Shown: positions 11,831-23,882, counted from the first letter of the stretch. The stretch: 64,000 nucleotides of DNA from Zanthoxylum bungeanum (GCA_019454045.1 SKCR01035541.1:234972-298971), one strand, 5' to 3'. Made by a program: numbers and translations. Notes: a model not told the origin generated them from the sequence alone.

Positions 11831-12800
11831 TGGGGATTCGGAGAATTTTCGTTAATTATGGGATTAGGGAGTAAAGAAGACAGCGATGGCGACATTGGTG
11901 ATCGCAACAACGGTGAAAAGAGCTTTGGCTTCGTTTCTTACTCGATTTGCCTCGAATTGGTCATCGACAATGGAGATCGATCGCGGGCCAAGCTTCAATG
12001 CGGTCACCAATTTCATTTGGATTGCATTGGTTCAACATTCAATATAAAAGGTACGCCATGCAATGCCCAAATTGTCAAAAAATTGAGAAAAGCCAATGGT
12101 TTTACGGTAATGGTTGTCGCTCATTTCTGAATTTTAGCATGGATGACTGAACCCATGATGAGGATCTTTATGAAGCTTACTCTGAAATGTCTTTCGGAGT
12201 TCACTGGGTGTCCATTCGGTAGCTTAACGCGACCTCCTTCATCTTTTGAGGAAGTGGAATTTTTGTCAAATATCATGATCTACTGAGACAATAAGCTATC
12301 TTTGCTGAACACGATGTCATATCACCGGCCACCCATCCATGTCCATATGCTTGCTTACTTTGGACCCATTCAACCCTCATCCTCAAACACCATTGGAAGT
12401 GCTTCAGATAATTCCAATATCAACAATCCATGGAATGGTCCGTCGATTCACAATGATATGCCAACTTCGTACATTTTCCTTGCCACAGATCTCCATTATC
12501 ACAGTTGGGAGCAACACTCTTCTCCCTCCTCTAGACCCAATAGTCAAATTGGTAGTGGTGATCAAACTTTGATTCCACATGTTACTCAAAGGGCAACAAA
12601 AACCAGTTATAACATACAAAGATCATGGTCTTTTATGCATCCATTCCTTGTTGGTCATAGTGCTAGAGCTGGGAATTCAGTTGCTTCCTCAATGATACCT
12701 CCCTACCCCGACAGTAATGCATGGGCACGTGATAGAGTCCAAGCTCTCCAGACATATTATCAATAGCAGTTGGCAGACTCTATTTGGTTCTACACGTGAA
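11831..12800 (+). pseudogene. Captured RING E3 ligase fragment (RFI2-like)
   Basis: A short leader precedes a methionine at 11858, MGLGSKEDSDGDIGDRNNGE, then a RING-H2 domain with ICLELVIDNGDRSRAKLQCG and HQFHLDCIGS. A frameshift near 12050 moves to MQCPNCQKIEKSQWFYGNGC. The first zinc cysteine is replaced by tyrosine (VSYSIC). Downstream, EDLYEAYSEMSFGVHW and an open region at 12302-12766 continue the long low-complexity tail typical of plant RFI2-type ligases, ending in WARDRVQALQTYYQ. Stops at about 12148 and 12220 break the frame. No intron is visible along the length, which suggests a cDNA origin. Family assignment comes from recalled resemblance. Confidence 0.75.
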
Positions 12801-12976
12801 AGTCAAAAGCCAAATTTTGTATCCCCATTACGTCCGATAATACATAAAAAATTTTAATTGTTACATCCAAAAACATAAAACAAAAAAAATTACATTGCTT
12901 CTTGTTATATCTTTCGACATCATTTCGTTCATTAATAAAGATTCAGTAGTCTCTCTGAGAACACGTACAACCACAT

Positions 12977-13527
12977 ATGGCAGTTCAACATCGTCTTCAT
13001 TTGATCTTTGCAACATTATTAGTCGTGGCATTTACAGTGTCAGTAACCGGCATCATTTCGGTGAATAGATTAGTAGTTGGGCAAGACAAGATGAGAATAA
13101 CATGGATTACTGATGATCCATATCCAGCAACAGTAAAATATGGCACATCTCCTGGAGTTTATCTTCTGATGGAACAACATCTTCATACCGCTATTTGTTT
13201 TACAAATCTGTCGTATGTGATCTTGGACAAATCGGCTGGTCAAACTCAACCTTGCAACACATAGCAAAATAAAACTACGACATGTTGATACTGCCAGGAA
13301 ACTTATCTTATGCCAATTTTGATCAACCTCTTTGAGATTCATTTGGTCGCATGGTTGAGCCATTGGCTAGCCAACGACCTTGGATGGTGATTCAAGGAAA
13401 CCACGAGATCGAAATGCTACCTATTATCCATAATAAAAACTTCACATCCTATAATGTAAGATGCATGATGCCCTTTGAAAAAAGCGGTTCCGATTCAAAT
13501 CTCTACTATTCATTCGACGTCGCAGGC
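12977..13527 (+). pseudogene. Captured purple acid phosphatase fragment
   Basis: The methionine at 12977 opens a signal peptide-like start, MAVQHRLHLIFATLLVVAF. It runs into VVGQDKMRITWITDDPYPA and VKYGTSPGVY, the fibronectin-like N-terminal domain of plant purple acid phosphatases. After a frameshift and an apparent deletion come DLGQIGWSNSTLQHIAK, LPGNLSYANFDQPL, PLASQRPWMVIQGNHEIE and GSDSNLYYSFDVAG (ending about 13527). These are secreted metallophosphatases with a two-metal site. Here the GDLSYA motif reads GNLSYA, losing a metal aspartate, and the C-terminal half is absent. About 80 bp before the start looks like its 5' untranslated leader. Confidence 0.85.
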
Positions 13528-13959
13528 TCGTGCTTGGTTGGGCTTGCTGAAGCTAGCTGGAAGACTTTGTGATTGGTCTGCTTCTGGAGTTACTTCGTCT
13601 GTTGTTGGGATTTCTGTTTCTGGATTTGTTCCTTTTGCAGTTCCGGTGTCCTTGCTTGTATGTCCAGTTTTGAGCCTATAGTCGAGTCTTGTAGACTGGG
13701 CTTTATTAAGAAAACAAGCCCATTGACGTAAACAGATGGCACTTAGAGGATTACATGCTCAAAATACCCTCCAATCTCCATCAAGCTCCAGATGGCTGTT
13801 GAGGAAATAGTCACCCGACAAAAGAAACCTCCAAAATGATAAAAAGTTAAAATAAAGTGAGGCCAATGCTGAAAAAGTTGAATTAAATAAAGAGCTTACT
13901 ACCTACAATGTAAATAAAGCCACACAAAGTGAAAAAGATGAATGGTCCCAACGTGCCTA
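13528..13959 (+). other. Unassigned Gypsy-2 sequence after the captured genes
   Basis: A short open stretch (13475-13681) encodes a hydrophobic peptide I do not recognise; it could be part of a fourth captured transcript. The following bases to 13959 show no gene. Confidence 0.4.
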
Positions 13960-14089
13960 AATAAAGTAGTCCATTCGACAAAGCCTCTATATGACAGGAC
14001 CTCAATCAGGTCCAATTGACCGACCTTCATCAGGTTAGGTAGTATGAAGAATCCTTTGGACCTCAATCGAGCATAGTCGACCGATCTTC
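13960..14089 (+). repeat. Gypsy-2 repeats resume
   Basis: The phrases ggacctcaatcaggtcca, ttgaccgaccttcatcagg and catagtcgaccgatc are of the same type as at 11040-11400. The captured genes are therefore bracketed by element-specific repeats on both sides. Confidence 0.65.
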
Positions 14090-16059
14090 TGTTGGGTATC
14101 TACGGTCCCGGGGATCGATTAAAGCAATGAAACATAAGTGCGAATACAACAAGGAAGTTGTGGAATACTCACAATGATCGGTTGAGCGATGCGACGAACA
14201 CAAAAACTTCAAGTCCTCCTCCAAGGTGCATTCGGCAGTGCACTGTTTTGGGCTCTCCATTTTCGGCCATGAATCAACCTCCAAGCTCCAAGCTTTCGTG
14301 ATGTGATTCCAAGCTCACGGGTGCGGTTCCCTATCACCTTCACAAGACTCCTAAAGCGTGCTAGCACTCCGGAAATTTTGCCACAAAATTTCCTTGCTTC
14401 TCCTCTTCATTTTCGGTGAAACCAGAAAGTTTTTGGAGGAGAAAAACTTCCCCTTGTGCGAGAGAGAGAGGAGAGGAAAGAGAGAAGAGAAAAAAATGTG
14501 TTGGTTAATTGATTTCTAAAATCCATTAAAACATATACCAAAATTTTGAATTTCAAAAAGTCAAAAGGTACAAGCTTTAATGCTCCCAACAACCACCATC
14601 AATCAAAGTGATAAGTTGTCAAATAACTCAAAGTGACTAGACATCACATCAATCGATTGATTAGTGATTTGACGCTAGATGTGACTTGTGGGCCGCACTT
14701 TAATTCACAAAGCGAGTGCGCCCGCAAACACTCCCGGGCTCGGGTTTGCTAATTCCAAATTAACGAATTTTCCGTTGCGACGTAATTAAATAATTATACC
14801 TAGCAAAATTACTATTCACGTCGCTAACGAATTAATTCTAAATTAACTCGTTCGCCCGAATTAAATTCTAAATTTAATTCCGCGTCGAAATCCAATTTCG
14901 TTTAATATATCGAATATATTAATTTATCGATTAATTCCAAATTAATCGTTATCTCTATTTTAATAATATTTTATCCCAGATAAATATCTCCGTAATTAAT
15001 CTCAGATTAATAAAGTGCGAGTCATACGTCATCGGTGAATCTTCGAGAAGCGACCCATGAGATCCCCGGATATGTTGGCAGTAAATCCGGTCGTCGGACT
15101 ATCTGAACACGTAAGTACCTAGTACTACGTTTATACCGATTTACAAGACAAGGTTGGCTTCTAGCAAAGCGCCATGCCTACCCAATTCTCCAGAAATATC
15201 CTTACAGGAATATGTGATCTATATGAGGCGTAATATACGTAGTATTGCGTATTATGATCCAGTATCAGATGTCACGTGCAAGGCCTGCGGCTGGAATTGT
15301 GTCTGCCCCGTACGAAGCACATATCAGATCTATGGTAACTAGTCTCTATAATCGGATATACATGACCTAGTCATAATATCCCGATAGCTGCAGCATATAA
15401 GAGAACGAGTTACGTATCCTACGTGATCATCATCTCCACTATTACTGGAGTGATACTTCCATCTCGACATCACACCCAATACACTACGACTCTCAATATA
15501 CCCAGAAGAGGCGTACATAGAACCTGTTAAAGCCCTGGACGACCAAAACCAAAGTATATTGATTGTCGCAAGTATTAGCGGTGCAAGTCTCAGGTTAAGA
15601 CCAAATACACCTACCCTGATTCGGATTTTCATAGACACATAGTAATACTACCAATGGAATTCCGAGGGGTCTATCCAGAGCGAAGCTATTTTCCGTACCA
15701 TCGGTAAAACACAACCTCCTACTACACTTGCATGAGTATCCTATACCCAAATATATGAGAACTATGTTGTTATGCCCTCACAACGTGCACAAGTGTAATA
15801 CTAGTCTATTCCGCATTATCGATGTCCAATCTCGATAATACTACGACTATAGATATTTAATGATTAAACCTTTATGGATTGATACTGTCTTATATCATCT
15901 CAATCCAGGAACTAATCATAAGGACCTCCTATCATTTATATATCTTGGTGATCTAATCACAAATGATAAGAGAGAAATTTCCTTTGTCACATACTTAATT
16001 TGTACAACAACACCATGATCTGTACAAATAGTGACGCTATGGGTCATAACTGTCCAACA
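14090..16059 (-). repeat. Copia-C 3' LTR
   Basis: It is 1970 bp. On the minus strand it begins TGTTGGACAG and ends CCAACA, directly after a purine-rich tract. The interior is rich in aattaattct-like AT blocks. No protein-coding sign is seen. Confidence 0.8.
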
Positions 16060-16072
16060 ATCTCCCACTTGG
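16060..16072 (-). other. Copia-C polypurine tract
   Basis: On the minus strand this reads ccaagtgggagat, directly before the LTR start. This is the usual plus-strand priming site of plant copia elements. Confidence 0.75.
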
Positions 16073-17500
16073 CCTATAGCCAGTCACTCAAGTGTCATAC
16101 ACCCGAACTATATACGGTTCGCTCAAATTACTGAGAAAAGACTTTCGTCAGCGGATTTGCATGATTATCATCTGATGCAATTTATTTGATCATCACATCA
16201 CCACGATGTATGATCCGAACGAATCAGATGAATATCGAAGTATATCTGGATCGTTGATGAGACCATTAATTCTTTAGCCTGCGCTGTAGCCTAGCTCAAC
16301 TGCTAACAAAATTATTCCTAATCTGATTAGAATTATTATTAATCCAGAAGGCTTCTATTGCTGCCTTAGCTGCAGCAATAATCCACTTTTGTTGTTTATT
16401 CGGTAACAATATCTTGCTTGGAAGATTTCCAGCTCACTGTTCCGTTATTCAAACTTTGTAGTACCTTTGTTACGACTTATAGTCGTTTATATCGGTTAGG
16501 AAACTTGCAGCAGTGAACCCAGTCACTTCAAGTTCTCTTTCTCCATAGTATAAGACAACATCCTTAGATCTCTAAGATACTTAAGGATGTTCTAACATCA
16601 ATCTAGTGACTATCACTTGGATTGGCCTGTTTGTGACTCCATATGCTCAAAGCGTATGAGACACCAGGTCGCGTACATTTATTTCAATGTACGACTTCTC
16701 GGAGATTACTAACAACTTTAAATCTATCCCAATAGATCTTTATTCCTAGAATAAAGGTTGTTTCTCCCAAGAATTCTACGGAGAATTTTCTCGAAAGCCA
16801 AGCTTTCGCCGATTGTTTTTATGGGAATATCATTTCCAAGAAATGACATGTCATCATTATTTAGGACATTCACTGTCAGTGCCCTCCCACTAACCTCCTT
16901 ACATACACAAGAATCATTTTCATTTTGAATTAAATCATACACCATTATAATTACATCAAAACGATAATTCCAAGAACACAATGCTTGCTTCAATCCATCC
17001 ATGGATCGAGTAACCTGCAAACCTTGTTTGCTAGTTATAGTACGACAAAACCGCCAGGATTTTGTAAACATCCTCCAAAAGGTTTCCGTTAAGGAAAGCG
17101 ATTTTGGCTTTCAGCTACCACATTTCATAAATGAAACATGCATCATTAGCAAGCATTATCCAAATGGATTTACCGTGGCAACAGGTAAAATGTTTCGTCG
17201 TAATCGACACAATGTTGATAACGATACCTTTTCGCTACAAGCCTAGCTTTGTACGTTGGTATGTTGTCTTCCATGTATGTCTTCCTTGAAGACTAAATAG
17301 TACCAATAGGCACTATGTCTTGCGGTACAATAACTAGTATCCAAACTTGGTTGTTATACATGGAATCCATTTCAGACATCATGGAACTTTGCCATAATAG
17401 GGAGTCGATACCTTGTATCACTTCCTCATACGTAGTCAGTTCGTATTCCTCAATAAGATTGACACATTTATGAGGTGAGATCAAAAACCCATACCCCAGG
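16073..17500 (-). pseudogene. Copia-C reverse transcriptase and RNase H, decayed
   Basis: On the minus strand, 17293-17484 has SSMMSEMDSMYNNQVWILVI followed by IVPIG, the entry to the copia reverse transcriptase. Next, 16724-17071 has MDGLKQALCSWNYRFDVIIM, the segment that precedes the catalytic site, and then VLNNDDMSFLGNDIPI, where the YVDD box is altered to a form with NNDD. The RNase H part to 16130 is too decayed for clear motifs. Several stops and frameshifts exclude activity. Confidence 0.75.
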
Positions 17501-19430
17501 TTGTTTTTTGACTCTCTCCGACTTACGCGGTTCTTTAGTATTCGAAGATTATTGGTATAGTTTCATCCTTGATGAACTATTTGTGTTCCATTAAGGAATC
17601 GGTGTCTGGAATAGTATTACTCTTATTTTCATTGAGTTTTACTTTCCTCCCACTTACCACTGCATATCGGTATTCCACTTAGGAAAACTGCATGGCGAGC
17701 AACAATTAAATTATTTTCTAGTGAGTTTTTTAAGTACTATACTTGGTTTCCCTAGGATAACCTACAACTTGGAACTTATCCGATTTGGGTTCTAGTTTGT
17801 TATCATCCAAACATATGCCTAGTATTCCCAAATCATTAGGAATGAGAAACCCGGTTTCTTTCCTGTTCATATCTAATATGAAATTCTGTCTAACAGATTT
17901 TTATGGAACCTTATTCTAAATAAGTTCTGCACTGTTAATGCGTATCCGTTGAAGGAAATGGTAGCTCAGAGCGACTCATGATTAACCTTATCATGTCTAA
18001 CAAAATTCGGTCTCTCCGTTTGGACACACTGTCAAACTGACGTGTTCTAGGAGGAGTCATCTTTGAAAGAATACTATATTCTTTCAAGTATATGAGTAAC
18101 TTATTGCTTAAGTATTTTCATCATGGTCTAACCGTGATGTTTAATACTTTAACTGATCTGTTTGTCTATTTCGTGTCGAAACTGTAAAAATTTATGATTT
18201 ATGTTTCAAATGAAACACATAACCATAACACGATGCCACATCCGTAAAGGTCACGAAATATTCATATCCATATCTAGTCTAGTTAGATATGGGCCAACCT
18301 ACGTCACTATGAACCAGGGCTCACAGATCGGTGGCATTTTCACTTTTTCCAAGTAAATAGTGTTTTAGGCATTTTCCCAATAAACTAGATTCATAGACAT
18401 TATTTGAATGGAATCAAATTTGTCCTAGTACCCACTCTTCAAAAGTGTGGATATACGAGTCTTGTTTAATTGTGTCCAAGACAACAATGTCACATATAAG
18501 TCTCAACTGATTAAATCAATTTGAGCTATTTGTTTGTCATGTTATACGTTTGAGATTTATTATATTCAAAATATAAATACTGTTATTCACATCTAATGTG
18601 TTTATCTCAATATCATCTTTATATAATAAATACTTTAGTGTTCTAGAATATAAAGGTATACCCGCAACGGGTTAAACCCTGATAAAGAGATAATGTATCT
18701 AGTCAAACTAGTTACACTGTAACAATTTCCTAATTTAAGTACACACCCGAAGGGTAGTTCCTAAACTTAGGTATTTACGGTTAAAACAGCGATTGTCGTC
18801 CCGTTTCCGATTCGTAGATTAATCTCAACCAAAGTCAGTATCCTGCTCATAGCAGATTCTGCACACCAATACATATTTATGTACCACATTCAGTATCTAA
18901 AATCCAATTTTAATACTAGTAGTGAACATATTTCAATGACAAACATATTTGAAGTCGGAGGCTTGCTCGTGCTTCAATTCCTTCATGTCTGCCTTGTCCA
19001 TACGGCAGTCACGCTTCCGTGTCCCCGTTTGCCACAGTTTAGGCAGACATTTTGGGATATGTCACTTATCTTCCCACAAGATTCTAATGATTTTGCCTTT
19101 GCCATTTTCGGTACCCCAGAAGCCTTTGGCCAAGCCTTGGCCTTCTATTATGTCGAAATAAGATGCGCCTTGCGCTTTTTGCCTTATTGCAAACTTTGGC
19201 TTTGTCTCCTTGAGAATAGCCATTAACTCTCAAAGAGTTTACTATTTCAATTTAGTACTTCAAAGATCTAAAAATAGATCTATGAAGATCCTTCAATTTC
19301 ATTATCATACTTTAAGGATCTAATCCTTAGTTCTGACTAAGAAATTAAGGAGTCTATTTGGCAAGCTTAATGGATTAAGCACTAAAGTTATCATCACATG
19401 AATATTCCAAATATCATGCTCTACTATTTG
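17501..19430 (-). pseudogene. Copia-C gag end, protease and integrase region, decayed
   Basis: On the minus strand a gag zinc knuckle is recognisable near 18985-19040 as CLNCGKRGH, with KRDC just beyond a one-base shift. About 100-150 bases further along is the protease site as WILDTECGT, where the usual DTG reads DTE. Between 17500 and 18750 only scattered integrase-like fragments remain. The order, gag to protease to integrase to reverse transcriptase, is that of copia elements. Confidence 0.6.
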
Positions 19431-19859
19431 CTTAACTCCGGGCTTAGGCCTAATATGTTATTTTATCAAATAAAGTAACTTATTAGTTTCCAGGACCATC
19501 CTGAAATTTTATTCCCAATTTGAAAATTAAAGTCGTTTAAATACATTTTCCCCAGGATTATGTTTTAAACACTAATCTTTCAATTTATCTTGATTCTAAT
19601 AGTACAACTATTTAATCAACGATTTAGGTACTATTTATTATAATGATTACTATAGTCCAACTATATAATCAACTATAATTAAATAAATCAAATATATTGA
19701 TTACTATAATCCAATTATATAATCAACTATAAATGAAATAGTTTGAATACAGTCCAACTGTTTATTTAAAACAACATTAATTATTAGTCCAACTAATAAT
19801 AATTTATTTGACGTAATATTTGAAATGAGCGCGTATGGCAAGTTACTAAACGAATATTG
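19431..19859. repeat. Left copy of a 429-bp direct repeat flanking element D
   Basis: Begins cttaactccgggcttaggcc and ends actaaacgaatattg. It is nearly identical to 25212-25641; visible differences are tatggcaag against tatgacaag and one extra a in the right copy. A 34-bp AT-rich filler separates it from element D. Confidence 0.95.
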
Positions 19860-19893
19860 TGATATTAATTGTTAACAATTAAACAACATTAAT
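19860..19893. other. Filler with a perfect palindrome
   Basis: These 34 bases contain ttaattgttaacaattaa, a perfect 18-bp palindrome, and are absent from the right copy of the flanking repeat. They look like filler made at a repair junction. Confidence 0.6.
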
Positions 19894-21216
19894 TGTTGTG
19901 ATATTTTTACATCGTACCGCAAGTGTACGGTGTCAAGTTTTAGTATAAATGAGTTTAGAGTGTCGAACCCACAAGGATTGCGTTAACTCGCACTAAGTAC
20001 ACAATTGATAATCCTAACTTTATTTAGACGATAATTAATAAATATTTAATTAAATAAATGAAATATAAAAATAATAAAATAGGATGAACTAATACGATAA
20101 AGATTCTGGATCCTGATTTCACCTAGCTGTCACCTATGCATTTGTCATGTCAATTAATACATGTTCAGTTATATTGTTTATAAGTCAAGACTCCTAAAAT
20201 ATCAACTCCCTCTCTCGAGTGCCGAGTGAAAAGATCATCAACTATAGACTTCGATATCTCTATAAAAAGTCAATAGTTAACAACTCATTACGCTTTGTGA
20301 TTCTATATTAACGACTTCAAAGGACTACAGATTCTCTCGAACTCTATAAAATCATAGGTTATATTCTCTAGATCTATTCAAAATCCTCTCTCTCGAGTGA
20401 TAGATTCTAAACATTCATCATCTTCAATTGTGGCCAACAATCAAAAAGTATTAAACTCAAAAGAATATAAATAATTAATAAAACTTCATAACAAAATTGA
20501 TAAACAATACAAGGTTCAAGCATAGATTACATCATTCTCCAGAATTAAGGAGTTAGTTCATGACAATAAAATAAAACAATGAATAATAAGTCATGAATCT
20601 AATGGAAATCATTAGAGTTCTAAGAAAGAAACAAGAAGATAAAACCCGAATTGAATCTTTTCCTCCTCGGATGTCACAACCTTTGTCTCCTCTTGTCGCT
20701 CTTCAATCCTCTCCTTGGATCTCTAAAAATATTTATTTATGTGTTTTGTGCTCTGTATTAGCCTCTCTTGAGTATTAGACGAACTTTTCTATTTATAATA
20801 GAGGCTAGGAGTCATCAAACATTTAAAAAAACCTAAAATCATGTTTCTGGTCCGCATGGGACGCTGCGGCGCCGAACAGTGGGCGCTGCAGCGCCCATCT
20901 CTCCGGAAAATGTATGTAAATGACTAGATCTCATCGAGTAGATGAAAATCGATATATTATGGGTCTCGTAACTCTTTCTAAATCAAAAGTTATAGCCTTT
21001 TTAATTTCAGTGCGCAACTGATGCAAGTTTTTACTGCTTCTTGAGTCTGATACTCCCGATAGGTCCCCAAATACACGTATTTGCTCCATTCTTGATGTTA
21101 TAATGCTTCCTACAAATAAGACATAAAATAAACTATAAAATACATTAAATGGCTCGAACCATAACAAAATAATAGGCTAAAGATACTAGAATAAGTGGGT
21201 ATAACCACACTTATCA
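19894..21216 (-). repeat. Element D 3' LTR
   Basis: On the minus strand it starts TGATAAGTGTGG and ends with tatcacaaca. It contains a GC-rich hairpin block at about 20858-20900, including the perfect 16-bp palindrome gggcgctgcagcgccc. Confidence 0.9.
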
Positions 21217-21231
21217 AACACCCCCAAACTT
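21217..21231 (-). other. Element D polypurine tract
   Basis: On the minus strand this reads aagtttgggggtgtt, directly before the LTR start. Confidence 0.8.
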
Positions 21232-22558
21232 AATATTTTGCTAGTCCCGAGCAAAAGATAAAATAAAAACTAATTTCAAAAAATAAATAAAAATAATAAA
21301 TTAACAATGCCACTTTCGTAGGGATCACGATTGCATTTAGCGTATGCAACAAGCCTTTAAACCCATACGCGGCCCTAGTGGACGAGTTATAGTCTCGTGA
21401 GGGCTTACAGCGACGACACCCACAAACTTCATTCACACACAATCATGTAAAAGATAAAAATAACAAAACACAGTCTCAATAGTTGCGCATAAAATTTTCC
21501 TCAAATAAGGTTTATAAATAAAATTAGAGAACCTTCAAAGTACGCAATTGCAACTCGAATCCAAATTCTTGAATAAATTATCTAAGCTAGACTCACGGTG
21601 TGTGCGTGTGTAAAGGTTCATCACACAGCTTGATTCCTAAGTAAGTCAACTCAATGATTTCATTTAAAAATTAGAATCGATGGGTCAAACCAACCTAGAT
21701 ATCTCAATTATGCTCTGTAATTGTTTTATTTTGTGCTCAGTATGGTATGATTTTTTGATTCTTTTCTTGTCTCTTTTTGCTTTTCTCTTTTTGCATTTTT
21801 TTTTCAACTCACCTACCTTTTAAGGTAGCATTTCTCCTCATGGTGGTCATAATACTCCCCATGGGTAGCTTCACACTTATCGGTTATAAGTGGTTTATTT
21901 TCTTTCTTTAGAGACATTTTTCTTTTTAGCAATACCATACTTCATAACACTAGCAAATCAAGATAGATATCTAAGCAAACGGTCATTCATCGACATGAAA
22001 TTTCTTCAACTAGTCACCTTGTCAACTACTTAAGTTTTACTGCTAAAAACCTGTTTTGAGTGCTTACGAGTTTAACATAGATCAACTATTCAAGGCATCA
22101 GATAAAAGTAAATCGGGCACTTATCGTTTCTAAAATTTGACTCATAAACAAACAAGATTCATCACAGGATTTATGCTTTACTATCAAAGACTAAAACAAT
22201 TTTTTTTTTCAATAAATTTAAACAACTAAATAGCAAGTAAATATCATACACACACCCCCAAACTTAAATTTGCATTGTCCTCAATGTAAGATAAATATCA
22301 AGAGCAAGAGTGAGGAACAACACTACCGTGCATAGAGTTGATCAGACTCTTGCTGGTTAGAATTGGTTGCGCGTGCGTTGTGTGTTTCGTGCTACCTGTA
22401 TAAATAACATGCAAATTAATAAATAGCACACAATAAAAAAAAATAATATAAAATATTAAAATTAAAATTAAAGAAAATAATAATGAAATAAATGCAAGGG
22501 TTGCCTCCCCGCTAGCGCTAAGTTTAACGTCTTCAGCCAGACGCAACCACCCAAATGG
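21232..22558 (-). other. Element D interior, non-coding part
   Basis: No convincing gene. It holds AT-rich and T-rich stretches (21720-21800, 22195-22215) and a second polypurine-like stretch near 22252-22266, which reads aagtttgggggtgtg on the minus strand. Small open frames here look random. Confidence 0.6.
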
Positions 22559-23029
22559 TTATGGTGGCTTAAACGTAGTGAACCGGGTAATCTCATCCGC
22601 TTTCTTCTTTGGTATCCACCGGTTCTTATGACATGAAAAAGACAGATTGGCAGGCTGTGGTAATTTATCCATAGATGGTCCCCCAGGATATGTAGATTTT
22701 CCCCCAGTTGGAAATTCTGGACTGCACATTCGGAAAAATTGGCTCGGCTTTCTTTTTAATCTTCCAGGAATTATCTCTAAGAGAGAAATGGCATTTCTTT
22801 TCCTCTTTTTGCGGCGTTTTGGGAGTGGTTTCGAGTTTAGCTGCAGATAATCTCCCTTTATGCATGGCTGTATTATGCTCATAGGTTGCTGAAATACTGA
22901 TTCACCATGCGTGTTTGCAACTCCCTTTTCTACTGTATCTATCATGTGACATTCTGCATCACCTTGAGGGCTCGACATGGCTCTGAAAACACTGAAGGTG
23001 ACTTCTTCATTTTGACCTCTCATTATCAA
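22559..23029 (-). CDS. Element D ORF of unknown function
   Basis: This is an open frame of 156 residues. It is hydrophilic with a basic run PLPKRRKKRKRN in the middle and no recognisable catalytic motif. Its place, downstream of the gag-like ORF and upstream of the 3' LTR, is where pol should be. It may be a remnant of the region after gag in Athila-like elements. I do not recognise a domain and it may not be translated. Confidence 0.4.
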   Translation of the reverse strand: MIMRGQNEEVTFSVFRAMSSPQGDAECHMIDTVEKGVANTHGESVFQQPMSIIQPCIKGDYLQLNSKPLPKRRKKRKRNAISLLEIIPGRLKRKPSQFFRMCSPEFPTGGKSTYPGGPSMDKLPQPANLSFSCHKNRWIPKKKADEITRFTTFKPP

Positions 23030-23197
23030 TTCACCTTTGTTTTATTCTTCTATTATTGTTTCCTCCTGAAATACCATTTCATTTTCTTTATTGCCTAAGT
23101 CCTGAGAGGTGTCTTTAAACTCTTTTCCGCTCCTACAGGTTATGATTTGACATTACTCATTGGGGTTGACTTCAATATCACTCGGAAACACCCATGT

Positions 23198-23662
23198 CTA
23201 TTGATTGGCCATGGAAGAAACAAGCAACCCAATTTGCGCTTCTAAAGATTTCATATTTGCCTCTATATTGCCCATTCGTGTTTCGATGTTATCCAGCCTT
23301 GACTCATTCTTCTCAAACCTCTCTGAAACTGTAGCTACAAACGTGCTCATGAGGTCTTCTAATGAAGGTTTCTGCTCAGCTCTTGGATAATTGAAGCCAT
23401 GAGGATGTTGCAAAACGTTCTCCACATCGGCATATGAAAAATTCGGATGATAATAATTAGGCATAGAACTGCCTCTATAGTTGTTGAAGTTCTGATTGTT
23501 CACATATTATACTTGTTCAAATCCTGCTCCTCTGTTGGGTAAAAGCATTCTATTAGCATAAACAGCTTCAATAGACGGTTGGCCCATTTGATTTGTCAAT
23601 ATTGTCAGATGAGTCGTGAGGGACGATACTTGAGCTATCAGTGTACTAACAGGATTTGCCAT
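23198..23662 (-). pseudogene. Element D gag-like ORF with one internal stop
   Basis: A start at 23662 gives MANPVSTLIAQVSSLTTHLT, and the frame runs about 155 codons with a stop near 23507, after RGAGFEQV. The rest reads NNYRGSSMPNYYHPNFSY and later KPSLEDLMSTFVATVSERFE, then a heptad-like segment, IETRMGNIEANMKSLEAQIG. This arrangement, an Asn/Tyr-rich linker followed by a coiled-coil segment ending in IGLLVSSMANQ, is typical of the C-terminal part of Athila-type gag. No zinc knuckle is visible. Confidence 0.6.
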
Positions 23663-23689
23663 TGCTTCTTTTCAAACTCACCTCGTACG

Positions 23690-23830
23690 AAAAAAAAATA
23701 AAAAAAAAAAAAATAAAAAATAAAAAAATAAAAAATAAAAAATAAGAAATAAAAACAAAAATAAAACTTAAGACAAAAATAAAGAAAATAAAATAAAAAT
23801 AAAATTCTAAATTAAAGCTAAGATTATTTG
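23690..23830. repeat. A-rich low-complexity tract in element D leader
   Basis: Imperfect runs of aaaaat and aaataaa fill about 140 bp between the primer site and the gag-like ORF. It is simple sequence. Confidence 0.85.
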
Positions 23831-23860
23831 GTAGTAGTATTAATGTGAATTAAACAAACA

Positions 23861-23882
23861 ATCCCCGGTAACGGCGCCAAAA
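23861..23882 (-). other. Element D primer-binding site
   Basis: On the minus strand this reads ttttggcgccgttaccgggg with flanking bases. It is the classic TGGCGCCGTTxCCGGGG site of Athila/Tat-type elements and fixes the element as minus-strand. Confidence 0.9.

Larger units (their letters stand above)
9068..14089 (+). mobile_element. Gypsy-2: pol-less Tat-like retroelement carrying captured gene fragments
   Basis: It starts TGTACGGGCC like Gypsy-1. The 5 bases before it, gatac, would be the left target duplication. It holds an LTR, a primer site and a gag start, then no reverse transcriptase or integrase. Instead there are 30-bp tandem repeats, guanine/cytosine-richer repeats with ggtccagtcgac, a run of three cellular gene fragments (about 11525-13527), and more of the same repeat type at 13960-14089. 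Copia-C interrupts it at 14090 and its 3' LTR is missing. It must have relied on proteins from a related element. Confidence 0.8.

Noticed and set aside
11651..12130. A single novel 159-residue protein
   Set aside because: The frame is a chance fusion of an HSP90 fragment with a RING ligase start; neither half is complete.
13970..14089. A regulatory or CRISPR-like array from repeated gtcgac words
   Set aside because: Spacing is irregular and the words belong to retroelement 3' repeats; the genome is a plant.
22647..22850. Plus-strand open frame in element D
   Set aside because: It is opposite to the 22559-23029 frame and has no motif.
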